From assembly GCA_964372095.1 (NCBI GenBank), contig CAYJPV010000020.1:39776-103775 (forward strand): a stretch of 64,000 nucleotides of DNA, given 5' to 3'. Position numbers and translations under genes: made by a program. The notes below the pieces were generated by a model. It saw nothing but the letters and a program-made list of their open reading frames with translations. It was not told where the DNA came from and did no database searches. This DNA is from CAYJPV01 sp964372095 (GTDB taxonomy: Bacteria; Acidobacteriota; Vicinamibacteria; Vicinamibacterales; JAKQTR01). Below, piece after piece: positions 1 to 9,397 of the stretch (position 1 is its first letter; each line of letters opens with the position of its first letter).

Positions 1-46
1 CGTTGCTGCGGAGAAAGCGTCGATCGGACGGGATGGTGACGGCCAT
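1..46 (-). CDS. Cell-division protein FtsQ-like, N-terminus only (partial)
   Basis: Only the first 15 codons lie in the window. An ATG at 46-44 follows the murC stop by one base and opens the peptide MAVTIPSDRRFLRSN, which runs off the edge. A short basic N-terminal segment directly after murC fits FtsQ, the bitopic divisome protein that usually follows the mur genes in dcw clusters. That identity rests on position and on a few residues (PSDRRF), so it is tentative. MurB or another dcw product is possible. If it is FtsQ, then murB and ddl are also absent from this point of the cluster. Confidence 0.4.
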   Translation of the reverse strand, partial: MAVTIPSDRRFLRSN

Positions 47-47
47 G

Positions 48-1472
48 TCAGTGCCGCTCCGTGTCCCGCAGGGCTGCCAGGATGCGGTGGCTGGCACCGC
101 TGACAGAGCCGGCGCCCAGCGTGATGACGGCGTCCCCGGGTTTCGCCAGGGCGACGGCCGCATCGACCGCGTCGTCCAGCGTGCGGACGAGGTGGATCCG
201 GCCCGGCATGTGGGCGGAGGCGCGGGCGACCAGCGCGGCCGCCGTCACGCCGGGTATCGGGTCTTCGCCCGCCGGGTAGATCTCCGTGAGGATGACCTCG
301 TCGGCCTTCGCCAGCGCCGGGCCGAACGCGTCCATGAGGTTCGCCGTCCGCGTGTACCGGTGCGGCTGAAAGACCACGAGCAGGCGGCGTTTGAGCGATG
401 CCCGCGCGGCATCGAGCACCGCGGCAATTTCGGTCGGATGGTGGCCGTAGTCGTCGATGACCAGAACGCCTGCCGCCTCGCCGCGGCGCTGAAAGCGGCG
501 GTCGGCTCCGTGGAACTCGGCCAGCGCCGCGGCGATCACGCCGACCGTCACGCCCAGTTCAAGGCCAACCGCCACCGCAGCCAGGGCGTTGAGCATGTTG
601 TGCCGGCCGGGAACCGCGAGGCGGAGTTCGCCGAGCGGCGATGGTGGCGGCGTGGCGAGGCCGAGGGCATCCTGGAGTCCCGGCCCCGCGGTCACCGAGC
701 AGACCCAGGCGTCGCCCTCGATGCGGAGGTCCCGTCCGCGGAGGTCCGCGTCTGCGGTCTCGAGGCCGTAGGTCACCACGCGGCGCGTGAACCGCGGCGC
801 CAGGGCCCGGACGTGGGGATCGTCGAGGCACGCGACAATCGCGCCGTAGAACGGCACCTTGTTGGCGAAGTCCACGAACGCGCCGCACAGGTCGTCAAAG
901 TCGCGGTAGGCCTCGAGGTGTTCGTGGTCGATGTTCGTGATCACGGCAAGCGTCGGCGACAGACGCAGGAACGACCGATCGCTCTCGTCGGCTTCCACCA
1001 CCATGTACTCGCCGCGCCCGAGCCGGGCATTGCTCCCGAAGGCGCTCAGCTTTCCGCCGATCACCGCCGTCGGGTCGAGGCCGGCGCGCTCGAGCGTCAG
1101 GGCCACCATCGACGTCGTCGTGGTCTTGCCGTGGGCGCCGGCCACGGCGATGCCGGAGCGGAGCCGCATCAGCTCCGCCAGCATCTCGGCCCGGGGAATG
1201 ACCGGAATGCGGCGACGGTGCGCTTCGACGATCTCGGGGTTGTCGGCGCGCACGGCCGACGAATAGACGACGACGTCGGCCGCCCCCACGTGCTGCGCGG
1301 CGTGGCCGACGGCCACGGTGACGCCGAGACCCTGCAGCCGATCGGTGACGTCCGACCGCTTCAGATCGGAGCCCGACACCACGAAGTGCAGGTTGGCCAG
1401 CAGTTCGGCGATGCCGCTCATGCCGATCCCGCCGATCCCGACGAAGTGGATGCGCTGCGTTCGTCCGAGCAC
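48..1472 (-). CDS. murC: UDP-N-acetylmuramate--L-alanine ligase (MurC)
   Basis: Cytoplasmic Mur ligase that adds L-alanine to UDP-MurNAc using ATP, the first step in building the peptidoglycan stem peptide. The 474-residue product has the family's usual length. It shows the N-terminal UDP-binding glycine-rich stretch (VGIGGIGMSG, residues 11-20), the ATP P-loop GAHGKTTTT (112-120), the central motif NIDHEHLEAY and the C-terminal DDYGHHPTE motif typical of MurC. The ATG start lies four bases after the ftsW stop, so the two genes are probably cotranscribed and translationally coupled. In most bacteria murG sits between ftsW and murC; here there is no room for it. Confidence 0.97.
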   Translation of the reverse strand: MLGRTQRIHFVGIGGIGMSGIAELLANLHFVVSGSDLKRSDVTDRLQGLGVTVAVGHAAQHVGAADVVVYSSAVRADNPEIVEAHRRRIPVIPRAEMLAELMRLRSGIAVAGAHGKTTTTSMVALTLERAGLDPTAVIGGKLSAFGSNARLGRGEYMVVEADESDRSFLRLSPTLAVITNIDHEHLEAYRDFDDLCGAFVDFANKVPFYGAIVACLDDPHVRALAPRFTRRVVTYGLETADADLRGRDLRIEGDAWVCSVTAGPGLQDALGLATPPPSPLGELRLAVPGRHNMLNALAAVAVGLELGVTVGVIAAALAEFHGADRRFQRRGEAAGVLVIDDYGHHPTEIAAVLDAARASLKRRLLVVFQPHRYTRTANLMDAFGPALAKADEVILTEIYPAGEDPIPGVTAAALVARASAHMPGRIHLVRTLDDAVDAAVALAKPGDAVITLGAGSVSGASHRILAALRDTERH

Positions 1473-1476
1473 GGCG

Positions 1477-2586
1477 TTACTCCCACTCCTCGGCGGACGC
1501 GTGCTGCGAGATGTTGAGCAGCATGCCGATCGCCGCGAGGCCCGCCAGCGTGGAAGACCCGCCGTAGCTGACCAGGGGCAGCGGAATGCCCTTGGTCGGC
1601 AGCAGGCCGAGGACGACGCTCATGTTCACGAACCCCTGGGCCCCGATCATCATCGTCAACCCGAGAGCCGTCAGCGCCGCGAAACGGTCGGGGGCGCGCA
1701 GCACCGTGCGGAGGCCCCGCCAGATGATGATCGCAAAACACAGCAGGGTGATCGTGGCGCCGATCAGGCCGGCTTCTTCGCTGATCACGGCGAAGATAAA
1801 ATCGTTGTGGGACTCGGGCAGGTAGAACCGCTTCTGGACGCTGTCGCCGAGGCCGACGCCGGTGATGCCGCCGGTCGCGACGGCGATTTTGGACTGGATG
1901 ATCTGGAATCCCGTCCCGCGCGGGTCCGCCTCCGGGTTCAAAAAGGCCGTGATCCGTTTCCAGCGGTAGTCCGATCCGACGACGAGAAACGTCAGAACCG
2001 GCAGGGCGGCGGCGCTCAGCCAGGCCAGGTACTTGTAGGGCAGGCCGGCGGCGAACACCATGACCGCCACCGTGCCGAGAATGGCGACCGATGTGCCCAG
2101 ATCGCGCCCCATCAGGATCAGGCCCAGCACGACGACCAGCGCCGCGCCCACGGGCAGCAGCGAATAGCGGACGTCCGCAATCCGATCCATGCGGCGATCG
2201 AGAATGTACGCCGTGAACAGGATCATCGCGATCTTCGCCAGTTCGGACGGCTGGATCCCGAACCCGCCGATCGCGAACCACCGCCGGCCGCCCTTGATCT
2301 CGGGGGCGATCAGCAGCACGAGGACCAGCGCAGCCACGGTCAGCCCCAGGACGGCGCCGATCACGCGCGGATGGCGGTAATGGCTGTAGTCCACGTTCAT
2401 CGCGATAGCCATCCCGACGACACCCAGCAGGATGAACACCGCCTGCCGCTCGGCGTAGAAGGTGGCGTCGCCCCGCTTCTCCTGCGCGACGATCGCGGAG
2501 GCCGAATAGACCATGACCACGCTCGCCGCCAGGAGGACCATGACGGTGACAAACAGCACGCGGTCCCGCTTGAGCTTTCGCGCCAC
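1477..2586 (-). CDS. ftsW: Peptidoglycan glycosyltransferase FtsW
   Basis: SEDS-family integral membrane protein that polymerises lipid II at the division septum together with its partner transpeptidase FtsI. About ten hydrophobic helices run through the 369 residues. Family landmarks include the KGGRRWF segment and the large periplasmic loop with the motif LPESHNDFIFAVISEE. I place the start at the GTG at 2586 because a GGAG ribosome-binding site lies eight bases upstream and the product then begins VARKLKRDR just before the first helix. The open frame continues upstream to 2661, but that extension is low in hydrophobicity and lacks a better start. murC follows four bases downstream. A 278-base gap with a repeat element separates it from murD. 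Confidence 0.95.
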   Translation of the reverse strand: MARKLKRDRVLFVTVMVLLAASVVMVYSASAIVAQEKRGDATFYAERQAVFILLGVVGMAIAMNVDYSHYRHPRVIGAVLGLTVAALVLVLLIAPEIKGGRRWFAIGGFGIQPSELAKIAMILFTAYILDRRMDRIADVRYSLLPVGAALVVVLGLILMGRDLGTSVAILGTVAVMVFAAGLPYKYLAWLSAAALPVLTFLVVGSDYRWKRITAFLNPEADPRGTGFQIIQSKIAVATGGITGVGLGDSVQKRFYLPESHNDFIFAVISEEAGLIGATITLLCFAIIIWRGLRTVLRAPDRFAALTALGLTMMIGAQGFVNMSVVLGLLPTKGIPLPLVSYGGSSTLAGLAAIGMLLNISQHASAEEWE

Positions 2587-2741
2587 GATATCGACTCCAG
2601 CCTCAACGCCCCACCCATGGGTGGCGCCGCCCGTTCGAGCGGCCCAGGTCGGCCGCCGCACGAGTGGTCACACCGCCCCTAAAGTCCCGCCCCGTCCGTG
2701 CCGACACATTGGGGGAACAGAATTCCCGGGGCCATCCCCGG

Positions 2742-2870
2742 GTGTGAGCCGTCAGCAGTCATCAGTCAGCCCCGGGACGAGTACCGACTCCCCCACACTG
2801 GGCCAGTGTGGGGTCCCAGCAGCCGAATACCCGCCCCAAAGGCCGACTGACGACTGCTCACGGCTCACAC
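2742..2870. repeat. Inverted-repeat element between murD and ftsW
   Basis: Two imperfect inverted arms, about 2742-2769 and 2842-2870, enclose roughly 70 bases. The left arm carries three 7-base units ending in GTCA (2748-2768). Inside the element lies a perfect 10-bp hairpin with arms CCCCACACTG and CAGTGTGGGG and a 3-base loop near 2792-2814. The right arm contains the murD stop codon, read as GTG TGA on the minus strand. It resembles the other heptamer and REP-like elements in this window. It could act as an mRNA processing, stability or termination structure inside the dcw operon. No coding potential is seen here. Confidence 0.7.
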
Positions 2871-4241
2871 GCGTTCCGCACCCTCCAGTTCCCGGCGGAG
2901 CCGGGCCACTTCGTTCCTGAACGCCGCGCCCCGCGCGGCGTAGTTCTCGAACATGTCGAAACTCGCGCAGGCCGGCGCCAGCAGCACGTGCCCCCCGCCG
3001 GCGACTGCCGCGAATGCCGCGCGGACCGCGTCGGCCATCGACGCGGCGTCCACCACGGGCACGACGCCGTCGAACGCCGCGTGCAGCAGCGGGCGTGCGT
3101 CGCCGATCGCCACCACCGTCGCCGACCGCCCGGCCAGGGGGCCGCGCAACACCCCGAGATCGCCGCCCTTGAACCGGCCGCCCATGATGACCGCCAGGCG
3201 CCCGGAGAACGTCTCGATGGACTGCCGGGCGGCCTCGATGTTGGTGGCCTTCGAGTCATTGACGAACCGTACGCCCCGCACGTCGTCGACGAACTCCATC
3301 GCGTGTTCGAGCCCGTTGAAGGCCGAGACGGCCGCGGCAATGGCCGCCGGCGCGACGCCCGCAATGCGCGCCACCGTGGCGGCCGCCAGCACGTCGGCCA
3401 GCAGATGGGGTCCCATCAGCTTGACCGCCGACGTCGGTACGATCGGGACCTCGCCGTCCGCGCTCCGTTCCACCACCCAGTCGTTGGCCACCGTCACCCG
3501 CGCGCCGCTGCGCGAGTCAAGAGAAAACCGTGCCTGCCGGGCGGGGCCGCGCCGGGCCAGTTCGAGCGTGGCCGTGTCGTCGGCATTGATCACCGCCCAG
3601 TCCTGATCGGTCTGGTTCGCGAAGATGCGCATCTTGGCCCGCGCGTATTCGTCCACATCGGCGTGGCGGTCGAGGTGGTCGGGGCTGAGGTTCAGCAGGA
3701 CGGCAATCCACGGGTGGAACGTCACCGTGGTCTCCAGCTGAAAGCTGCTGACTTCCACCACGTGGATCGACTCGGGCGTGGACTGTTCCACCTGCCCCGA
3801 GAGGGCCGGGCCGAGGTTGCCGCCCGCGGGTGCGTGGAACCCGGCGGCGGTGAGGATTCGCGCCGTCAGGGCGGTCGTCGTGGACTTCCCCTTCGTGCCG
3901 GTGATGGCGACGATTCGTCCGAGCAGCCAGCGTGAGGCGAGTTCCACTTCACCGATGATCGGGATGCCCCTCTCGCGGGCCTCGGCGAAGGCTGGCTGGA
4001 CGGGCGGCACGCCCGGGCTGAGCACAACCAGGTCCGCCGCGGCGAACAACGCGGCGGGGTTCTCGCCCAGCACCAGGGCCACGCCGGCCTGACGCAGGTC
4101 TTCGGCATCGGCCAGGTCGGGCCGCAGATCCGTGAGCGTCACCCGTGCACCCCGGCCGGCGAGCAACCGGGCGGCGGCCACGCCGCTGCCGCCGCCGCCC
4201 ACCACCACGACACGCAGGCCGCCGACGTCGAAGCCGCTCAT
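2865..4241 (-). CDS. murD: UDP-N-acetylmuramoyl-L-alanine--D-glutamate ligase (MurD)
   Basis: Cytoplasmic ATP-dependent ligase that adds D-glutamate to UDP-MurNAc-L-Ala. The 458-residue protein has the N-terminal glycine-rich uracil-binding stretch VVVVGGGGSG (residues 11-20), the ATP P-loop ITGTKGKSTTT (113-123), the LSPDHLDRH motif and the C-terminal FVNDSKATN motif, all characteristic of MurD. The ATG at 4241 overlaps the murF stop in an ATGA junction, which fixes the start although the frame stays open for another 1.3 kb upstream. mraY usually lies between murF and murD; the overlap shows it is not here. The stop codon falls within a repeat element. Confidence 0.97.
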   Translation of the reverse strand: MSGFDVGGLRVVVVGGGGSGVAAARLLAGRGARVTLTDLRPDLADAEDLRQAGVALVLGENPAALFAAADLVVLSPGVPPVQPAFAEARERGIPIIGEVELASRWLLGRIVAITGTKGKSTTTALTARILTAAGFHAPAGGNLGPALSGQVEQSTPESIHVVEVSSFQLETTVTFHPWIAVLLNLSPDHLDRHADVDEYARAKMRIFANQTDQDWAVINADDTATLELARRGPARQARFSLDSRSGARVTVANDWVVERSADGEVPIVPTSAVKLMGPHLLADVLAAATVARIAGVAPAAIAAAVSAFNGLEHAMEFVDDVRGVRFVNDSKATNIEAARQSIETFSGRLAVIMGGRFKGGDLGVLRGPLAGRSATVVAIGDARPLLHAAFDGVVPVVDAASMADAVRAAFAAVAGGGHVLLAPACASFDMFENYAARGAAFRNEVARLRRELEGAERV

Positions 4242-5695
4242 GCGCGCCCCCGTTCGTCGCGCCCGCACGCCCAGTCCGCCGCCAGGCAGTCGGCGACGAT
4301 GTCGGTGCGCGTGCCCCGCGATCCTTTCACCAGGACGACGTCGCCTGCCGTCACGATGGCCGACAGGCGGCCGGCCGCTTCGTGGCTGGTCGCGACGTGC
4401 TCCACCGCCGACGCGTCCAGGCCCGCGGCCACCGCGGCGTCCGCCAGCGCGCGGGCCGCGGGTCCGCCCACCGTGACGAGCCGCGCGAGCCCCGAGCCGG
4501 CCGCAGCACGGCCGCACGCGCGGTGCAGCGGCACCGACTGATCGCCAAGTTCGAGCATCTCTCCCAGCACCGCGACGCGCCGGCCGGACGCCGGCGTGGC
4601 ACGCAGCGCCTCGAGCATGCGCATCAGCGCCTGCGGGTTGGAGTTGTACGAATCGTCGACGAGCACCACGCCGTCGCGAAGGGTGTGCACGGCGCCGCGC
4701 CGATGTGCCGGCCGCGCGTGCCCGAGCCTGGAGGCCATCGCGTCGAGGGGCACCCCGAACTGCAGCGCCACCGCCATCGCCGCCAGCGCATTCGCCAGGT
4801 GCCCGCGGCCGATGAGCGGACAGTCCAGGACCACGCTGCCCGCCGCCGTCACGACCGTCGCGCGGGTGCCGCGCGTCCCGAGATCGTGCACCTGCCGCGC
4901 CGAGACGTCCGCGTCGACCTCGACGCCGAAGGTCACCACACGTGCGGGGCATCGCGCGACGCGAGCCATCACGCGCGGGTCCGCGGCGTTTGCGACCACC
5001 AGCGTGCCGGGGGTCGCGCCTTCGAGCAGTTCCGCCTTGGCGTCCGCGATGGCGTCGATCGACGCGAAGAACTCCGTGTGCACCTCGGCCACGTTGGTCC
5101 ACACGCGCACGTCGGGCTCGGCAATCGCGGTCAGGACACGCAGTTCGCCTGCGTGGTTCATGCCCAGTTCGACCACCGCCGTCGGGTACCCGCGCCGGAG
5201 TTCCAGCAGCGACAGCGGCAGGCCGATGTGGTTGTTGAAGTTGCCCTGGCTCCTGAACACCTCGCCGACGAGCGCCAGCAGGTCGGCGGTCAGCTCCTTC
5301 GTCGTCGTCTTGCCGGCGCTCCCGGTGATCCCGACGACGGTGGTCCGCGACGCGCGGCGCACGTACCAGGCCAGGTCCTGCAGTGCCCGTGTGGTGTCCG
5401 GGACCTGGATCACCGCAGCCTCGCCGGCGTCGGCAGGCACGGCCGACAGGTCGCGCACGACCACCGCCGAGGCGCCGGCCGCCAGCGCCGACGTCACGAA
5501 GGCGTGCCCGTCGAATCGATCGCCCACAATCGCGACGAAGAGATCGCCCGGAGCGAGTGTCCGTGAATCGATCGAGCACCCGTCGAGGCGCCGCGCGCGA
5601 TCACCACGTACCACGGTGCCGCCGGCGGCCTCGGCGACGATCGCGGGCGTCAGGGCGACGGGGACGGCCCGGACGGGCGTGATGGTCCCCATCAT
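4238..5695 (-). CDS. murF: UDP-N-acetylmuramoyl-tripeptide--D-alanyl-D-alanine ligase (MurF)
   Basis: Cytoplasmic Mur ligase that attaches the D-Ala-D-Ala dipeptide and so completes the UDP-MurNAc pentapeptide. It has 485 residues. The N-terminal MurE/MurF domain contains the substrate motif SIDSRTLAPGDLFVAI (about residues 41-56). It is followed by the P-loop GITGSAGKTTT (122-132) and the MurF signature DDSYNSNPQAL. The start codon overlaps the murE stop (ATGA at 5695-5692); a second ATG follows immediately. The 3' end overlaps murD by four bases. This tight packing implies translational coupling through murE-murF-murD. Confidence 0.96.
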   Translation of the reverse strand: MMGTITPVRAVPVALTPAIVAEAAGGTVVRGDRARRLDGCSIDSRTLAPGDLFVAIVGDRFDGHAFVTSALAAGASAVVVRDLSAVPADAGEAAVIQVPDTTRALQDLAWYVRRASRTTVVGITGSAGKTTTKELTADLLALVGEVFRSQGNFNNHIGLPLSLLELRRGYPTAVVELGMNHAGELRVLTAIAEPDVRVWTNVAEVHTEFFASIDAIADAKAELLEGATPGTLVVANAADPRVMARVARCPARVVTFGVEVDADVSARQVHDLGTRGTRATVVTAAGSVVLDCPLIGRGHLANALAAMAVALQFGVPLDAMASRLGHARPAHRRGAVHTLRDGVVLVDDSYNSNPQALMRMLEALRATPASGRRVAVLGEMLELGDQSVPLHRACGRAAAGSGLARLVTVGGPAARALADAAVAAGLDASAVEHVATSHEAAGRLSAIVTAGDVVLVKGSRGTRTDIVADCLAADWACGRDERGRA

Positions 5696-7215
5696 CGGCC
5701 GGCCTCCAGCGCGGTTCGGGCGCGCCGTCCTGCCAGCGCCGCGCGGGCGACGCTCACGTCGTCGAAGGGCAGCGTCTCTGCGCCGACGATCTGGTAGTGT
5801 TCGTGTCCCTTGCCGGCAATGACGACGACGTCGGCCGGACGGGCGGTCTGCACCGCACGTTCGATGGCGGCGCGCCGGTCCACTTCACGTGCCCAGGCGA
5901 CGGGCCGCTCCGGCGTGTTGGCGACACCCTGTTCGATGTCGTCAATGATCCGGTCGGGATCTTCGGAGCGCGGGTTGTCGGAGGTCACGATGACCGCATC
6001 GCTCAGACGCGCGGCGACCGCGCCCATCTTGGGGCGCTTGCTGCGGTCCCGGTCGCCGCCGCACCCGAAGACCGTCACGAGCCGGCCGGCCGCCAGCGGA
6101 CGCACGGCTTCCAGGATGTTGCGCAGGGCATCGTCGGTGTGGGCATAGTCGACGATGACGGTGACATCGTCGGACGGGTCGGACACCACCTGAAGGCGGC
6201 CCGGAACGGCCGTGACCGCGGCCAGACCTTCGGTGATTGCCTCGCGCGACAGGCCGAGTCCGATGCCCGTTGCGGCGGCGGCCAGCAGGTTGTAGAGGTT
6301 GAACTGCCCGGTCAGGCGGGAACGGACCGTCAGCCGGCCGGCCGGCGTGATCGCCTCGAACGACAGTCCCGCCAGCGACGGCGACACGGCGTCGGGGCGG
6401 ACGTCAGCCGGCTGGTGAAGCCCGAAGGTCACAACCGTGGGCAACTCCGTCGCCAGGCGGCGGCCCCGTTCGTCGTCCACGTTGATGACGGCCGGCGCGC
6501 CCGCGGGCAACATCGTGAACAGGCGACGTTTCGCCGCGTAGTAGCGGTCCATGTCGCCGTGGAAGTCGAGGTGGTCCTGCGTGAAGTTCGTGAACACGGC
6601 CGCCGCGAATCGCGTCGTGTCGACACGGCTCAGCGCGAGGGCGTGGGACGACACTTCGATGGCACAGGCCCGGGCGCCGCCGTCGACCATCCGCCGGAAC
6701 AGCTGCTGCAGATCGAGCGCCTCGGGTGTCGTGTGGGGCGCATCAAACAGTTCGCCGCCGACGCTGTAGTGGACCGTGCCGATGAGTCCGCACGGCGTCC
6801 CGCTCGTTTCGAGCATCGTGCGCACGAGGTAGGACGTGGTGGTCTTGCCGTTTGTCCCGGTGATGCCCACCACTTCGAGTTCGTGGCTCGGGTCGCCGAA
6901 GAACGCCGACGCGAGTACCGCCAGCGCGAGGCGCCCGTCGGACACCTGCACCCATGGCACCGTATGGCCCGGGGCGGCCGGGGTTTCCGCCACCACGGCG
7001 ATCGCGCCACGGCCGATGGCTTCAGGCGTGAACGCGGCGCCGTCGAAGCGCTCACCCCTGATGGCCACGAACACCGTGCCGGCTGACGCGCGGCGCGAAT
7101 CGTAGGCAAGCCCGGCAACCGGGCGGTCGAGGGCATCCACCTGACCGGACGGCCGCGCCGCGACGGGTCTGAGACCGCGCAACTCGAGCACGGCGACGAG
7201 GTCGCGCACCGTCAT
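5692..7215 (-). CDS. murE: UDP-MurNAc-L-Ala-D-Glu--meso-diaminopimelate ligase (MurE)
   Basis: Adds the third stem-peptide residue to UDP-MurNAc-L-Ala-D-Glu. The DNPR motif (in SDNPRSEDP, near residue 412) is the signature of enzymes selective for meso-diaminopimelate rather than lysine, which predicts a DAP-type wall. The P-loop GITGTNGKTTT sits at residues 117-127, and the N-terminal AYDSRRASAGTVFVAIRG segment binds the UDP substrate. I choose the ATG at 7215, giving 507 residues, because it overlaps the ftsI stop in an ATGA junction. An in-frame upstream extension to 7266 lies inside ftsI and is unlikely to be used. Confidence 0.97.
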   Translation of the reverse strand: MTVRDLVAVLELRGLRPVAARPSGQVDALDRPVAGLAYDSRRASAGTVFVAIRGERFDGAAFTPEAIGRGAIAVVAETPAAPGHTVPWVQVSDGRLALAVLASAFFGDPSHELEVVGITGTNGKTTTSYLVRTMLETSGTPCGLIGTVHYSVGGELFDAPHTTPEALDLQQLFRRMVDGGARACAIEVSSHALALSRVDTTRFAAAVFTNFTQDHLDFHGDMDRYYAAKRRLFTMLPAGAPAVINVDDERGRRLATELPTVVTFGLHQPADVRPDAVSPSLAGLSFEAITPAGRLTVRSRLTGQFNLYNLLAAAATGIGLGLSREAITEGLAAVTAVPGRLQVVSDPSDDVTVIVDYAHTDDALRNILEAVRPLAAGRLVTVFGCGGDRDRSKRPKMGAVAARLSDAVIVTSDNPRSEDPDRIIDDIEQGVANTPERPVAWAREVDRRAAIERAVQTARPADVVVIAGKGHEHYQIVGAETLPFDDVSVARAALAGRRARTALEAGR

Positions 7216-9314
7216 GGCGAGGTCCCCCCCGGCGAGACGGGAAGACGCCCGAGCCGCAGCGCGCACGCGCTGCGATTTTCCACGGGCGTCCCCGGGAGAG
7301 GATCCTGTTCCAGGACGACGCCGTCGCCGGCGAGGTGCGCCGTCAGCCCCAACCGGGTCAGCCGGCGCACCGCCTCGCGGGCGCTGAGGCCGCGCAGATC
7401 GGGCACCACCGGCGCGCCGCTCTCGATGTCAACGGCGGGCACGCCCGTCACGGCTGCCGCCTGCGTCACGACGCCGGCCGGCGGCGCAAGAGGCGACTCG
7501 GCCATCAGCACGGGCGGCACCGCGTTGACCGTCGGCGCCACCCCGAGATACCGCAGGGTCTGCTCGGCGACGCGGCGAAACACCGGCGCCGCAATCTCGC
7601 CGCCGTAGTAGCGGTGGGTCCCGGGATACCCGGGCCCGCGGGGCGTGTCGATGACGACCAGGATGGTCAGCGCCGGCCGCCGCGATGGCACGAAGCCCAC
7701 GAACGATGCGTGGTAGTCGGACTTCGAATATCGCCCGTTGATGACCTTCGCCGCGGTGCCCGTCTTCCCCGCGACGGTGAACCCCGGCACCTTCGCGGTC
7801 TTGCCCGTGCCGCGGTCGACCACCTGCTCCATGATGCTGACCAGCTCGGCCACCGTAGCAGGCTCGATCGTGCGGCGCAGTTCGTGCGGCTCCACCACCG
7901 CCTGCCGCGTGCCCGTCCGCAGGCCGTGGACCACGCGCGGCTGAATCAGGGAACCGCCGTTGGCCACCGATGAGAAGGCCGCAGCCATCTGGATGGGCGT
8001 GACGCCGATCTCGTACCCCATCGAGATCGAGGCCAGGGCGCTCGGCGACCACGACGACGGAGCCGCCAGCATGCCGGCCGTCTCGCCCGGCAGATCCGGG
8101 CACAGCCGCGTACCGAAGCCGAACCGGCGTACGTAGCGCCCCAGGCGCTCGTTGCCCAGACGGGTGCCGACCTTGATCGCGCCGACGTTGCTCGACTTGA
8201 CGATGACGTCGGTGAAGCTGAGCAGGTCGTAGCGATGGACGTCCTTGATCACGCGGGAGGCGACCTGGATCAGCCCGGCGCTGACGTCGATCGGCTCGTC
8301 GGGCGTGAAGGCCCGTTCTTCGATGGCGGCCGACGCCGTGACGATCTTGAACGTGGACCCCGGTTCGTAGATCTCCTGCACGCCCCGGTTCCGGCGCGTC
8401 TCGGCGTCGAACTCGAGGAACGTATTCGGGTTGAACGTCGGGGCGTTGGCCAGGGCGAGCACTTCGCCCGATCGCGGATCCATGACCACGATCGAGCCGC
8501 CCACCGCGTGGTGCTCCGCCACGGCCGCGCGCAACTCCCGTTCGGCGATGTACTGGATGTGCGCGTCGATCGTCAGCGCGATCGTCGCGCCGGCGGTCGG
8601 CAGCCGCTCGACGCGGCTGAACGGGGTGCCGGCGCCGTCGAGTTCCACGAACAGGCTCCCGTCGAGGCCGCGGATGCGAGAATCGTACGTCGCCTCGATC
8701 CCGGCAAGCCCCTTGTTGTCGCGGCCGACGTAGCCCAGGACGTGGGCCGCCAGATCGCGGTTCGGGTAGACCCGGCGGGACTCGTTGACGAGGTTGATGC
8801 CTTTGAGCGGGCTAGGCGCCTTCCTGTCGGTCTTCTTCCGGGCCCTCCCGGCGGCTTCTTCACCCGCCTTCAACGCCAGCACGCGACGCGTCTCGTCGGG
8901 CGTCAGCTGACGGTCGAGGAGATACAGGAACTGCCGCGTGTCGTTCCGGCGAATACGTGCGGCCAGCGCGTCGCGGACGGCGCCGTCGCACCCGTCGAGC
9001 GCCCCGCAGAGGGCCGCGGCGGTCAGCTCCGGCGACTCGATGGCGACCGGAACGGCGTAGGCCCGCTCGGCGCCGACGCTCATCGCCAGGGTGCGGCCGT
9101 TGCGATCGACAATGACGCCCCGCCGGCCGGGGACCGTGAGCGTGCGGTTGCGCTGCACCGTGGCCCGCGCGACGTGTGCGTCGTGCTGGAACACCTGGAG
9201 GACGACAAGACGCGCTTCGATCGCCAGCGTCCACACGACGAACGCCGCGCCGGCCACCAGCAGCCGTCGCCGGATCGTGGAGCGCCAGGCCTGCGTGACC
9301 GCTGCGTCGTCCAT
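7212..9314 (-). CDS. ftsI: Septal penicillin-binding protein FtsI (class B PBP with PASTA domain)
   Basis: Bitopic class B penicillin-binding protein that cross-links septal peptidoglycan, the transpeptidase partner of FtsW. From the ATG at 9314 the product has 700 residues: a short cytoplasmic tail, one membrane helix (about 19-40), a PBP dimerisation domain, and the transpeptidase domain with the catalytic triad of motifs STFK (320-323), SSN (374-376) and KTG (517-519). A PASTA domain follows (about 620-690, containing VPDLRGLSAREAVRRL), a feature more usual in Gram-positive and acidobacterial-type enzymes than in E. coli FtsI. The frame is open a further 128 codons upstream, but that part is Arg/Pro-rich and overlaps ftsL, so it is not coding. 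Confidence 0.95.
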   Translation of the reverse strand: MDDAAVTQAWRSTIRRRLLVAGAAFVVWTLAIEARLVVLQVFQHDAHVARATVQRNRTLTVPGRRGVIVDRNGRTLAMSVGAERAYAVPVAIESPELTAAALCGALDGCDGAVRDALAARIRRNDTRQFLYLLDRQLTPDETRRVLALKAGEEAAGRARKKTDRKAPSPLKGINLVNESRRVYPNRDLAAHVLGYVGRDNKGLAGIEATYDSRIRGLDGSLFVELDGAGTPFSRVERLPTAGATIALTIDAHIQYIAERELRAAVAEHHAVGGSIVVMDPRSGEVLALANAPTFNPNTFLEFDAETRRNRGVQEIYEPGSTFKIVTASAAIEERAFTPDEPIDVSAGLIQVASRVIKDVHRYDLLSFTDVIVKSSNVGAIKVGTRLGNERLGRYVRRFGFGTRLCPDLPGETAGMLAAPSSWSPSALASISMGYEIGVTPIQMAAAFSSVANGGSLIQPRVVHGLRTGTRQAVVEPHELRRTIEPATVAELVSIMEQVVDRGTGKTAKVPGFTVAGKTGTAAKVINGRYSKSDYHASFVGFVPSRRPALTILVVIDTPRGPGYPGTHRYYGGEIAAPVFRRVAEQTLRYLGVAPTVNAVPPVLMAESPLAPPAGVVTQAAAVTGVPAVDIESGAPVVPDLRGLSAREAVRRLTRLGLTAHLAGDGVVLEQDPLPGTPVENRSACALRLGRLPVSPGGTSP

Positions 9315-9397
9315 CTCCCCCTCCGGGGCGGCGCACGCCGCCCGTTCTCTCTCTGGTCCCGCAGCCGTGCGTCCGTGCCGCAGCCGCCCGGCGCCGT

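Noticed and set aside
4242..5579. Upstream continuation of the murD frame through murF.
   Set aside because: It overlaps murF completely, is Arg/Gly-rich with no domain, and the ATGA junction fixes the murD start. High GC content leaves many long open frames without stops.
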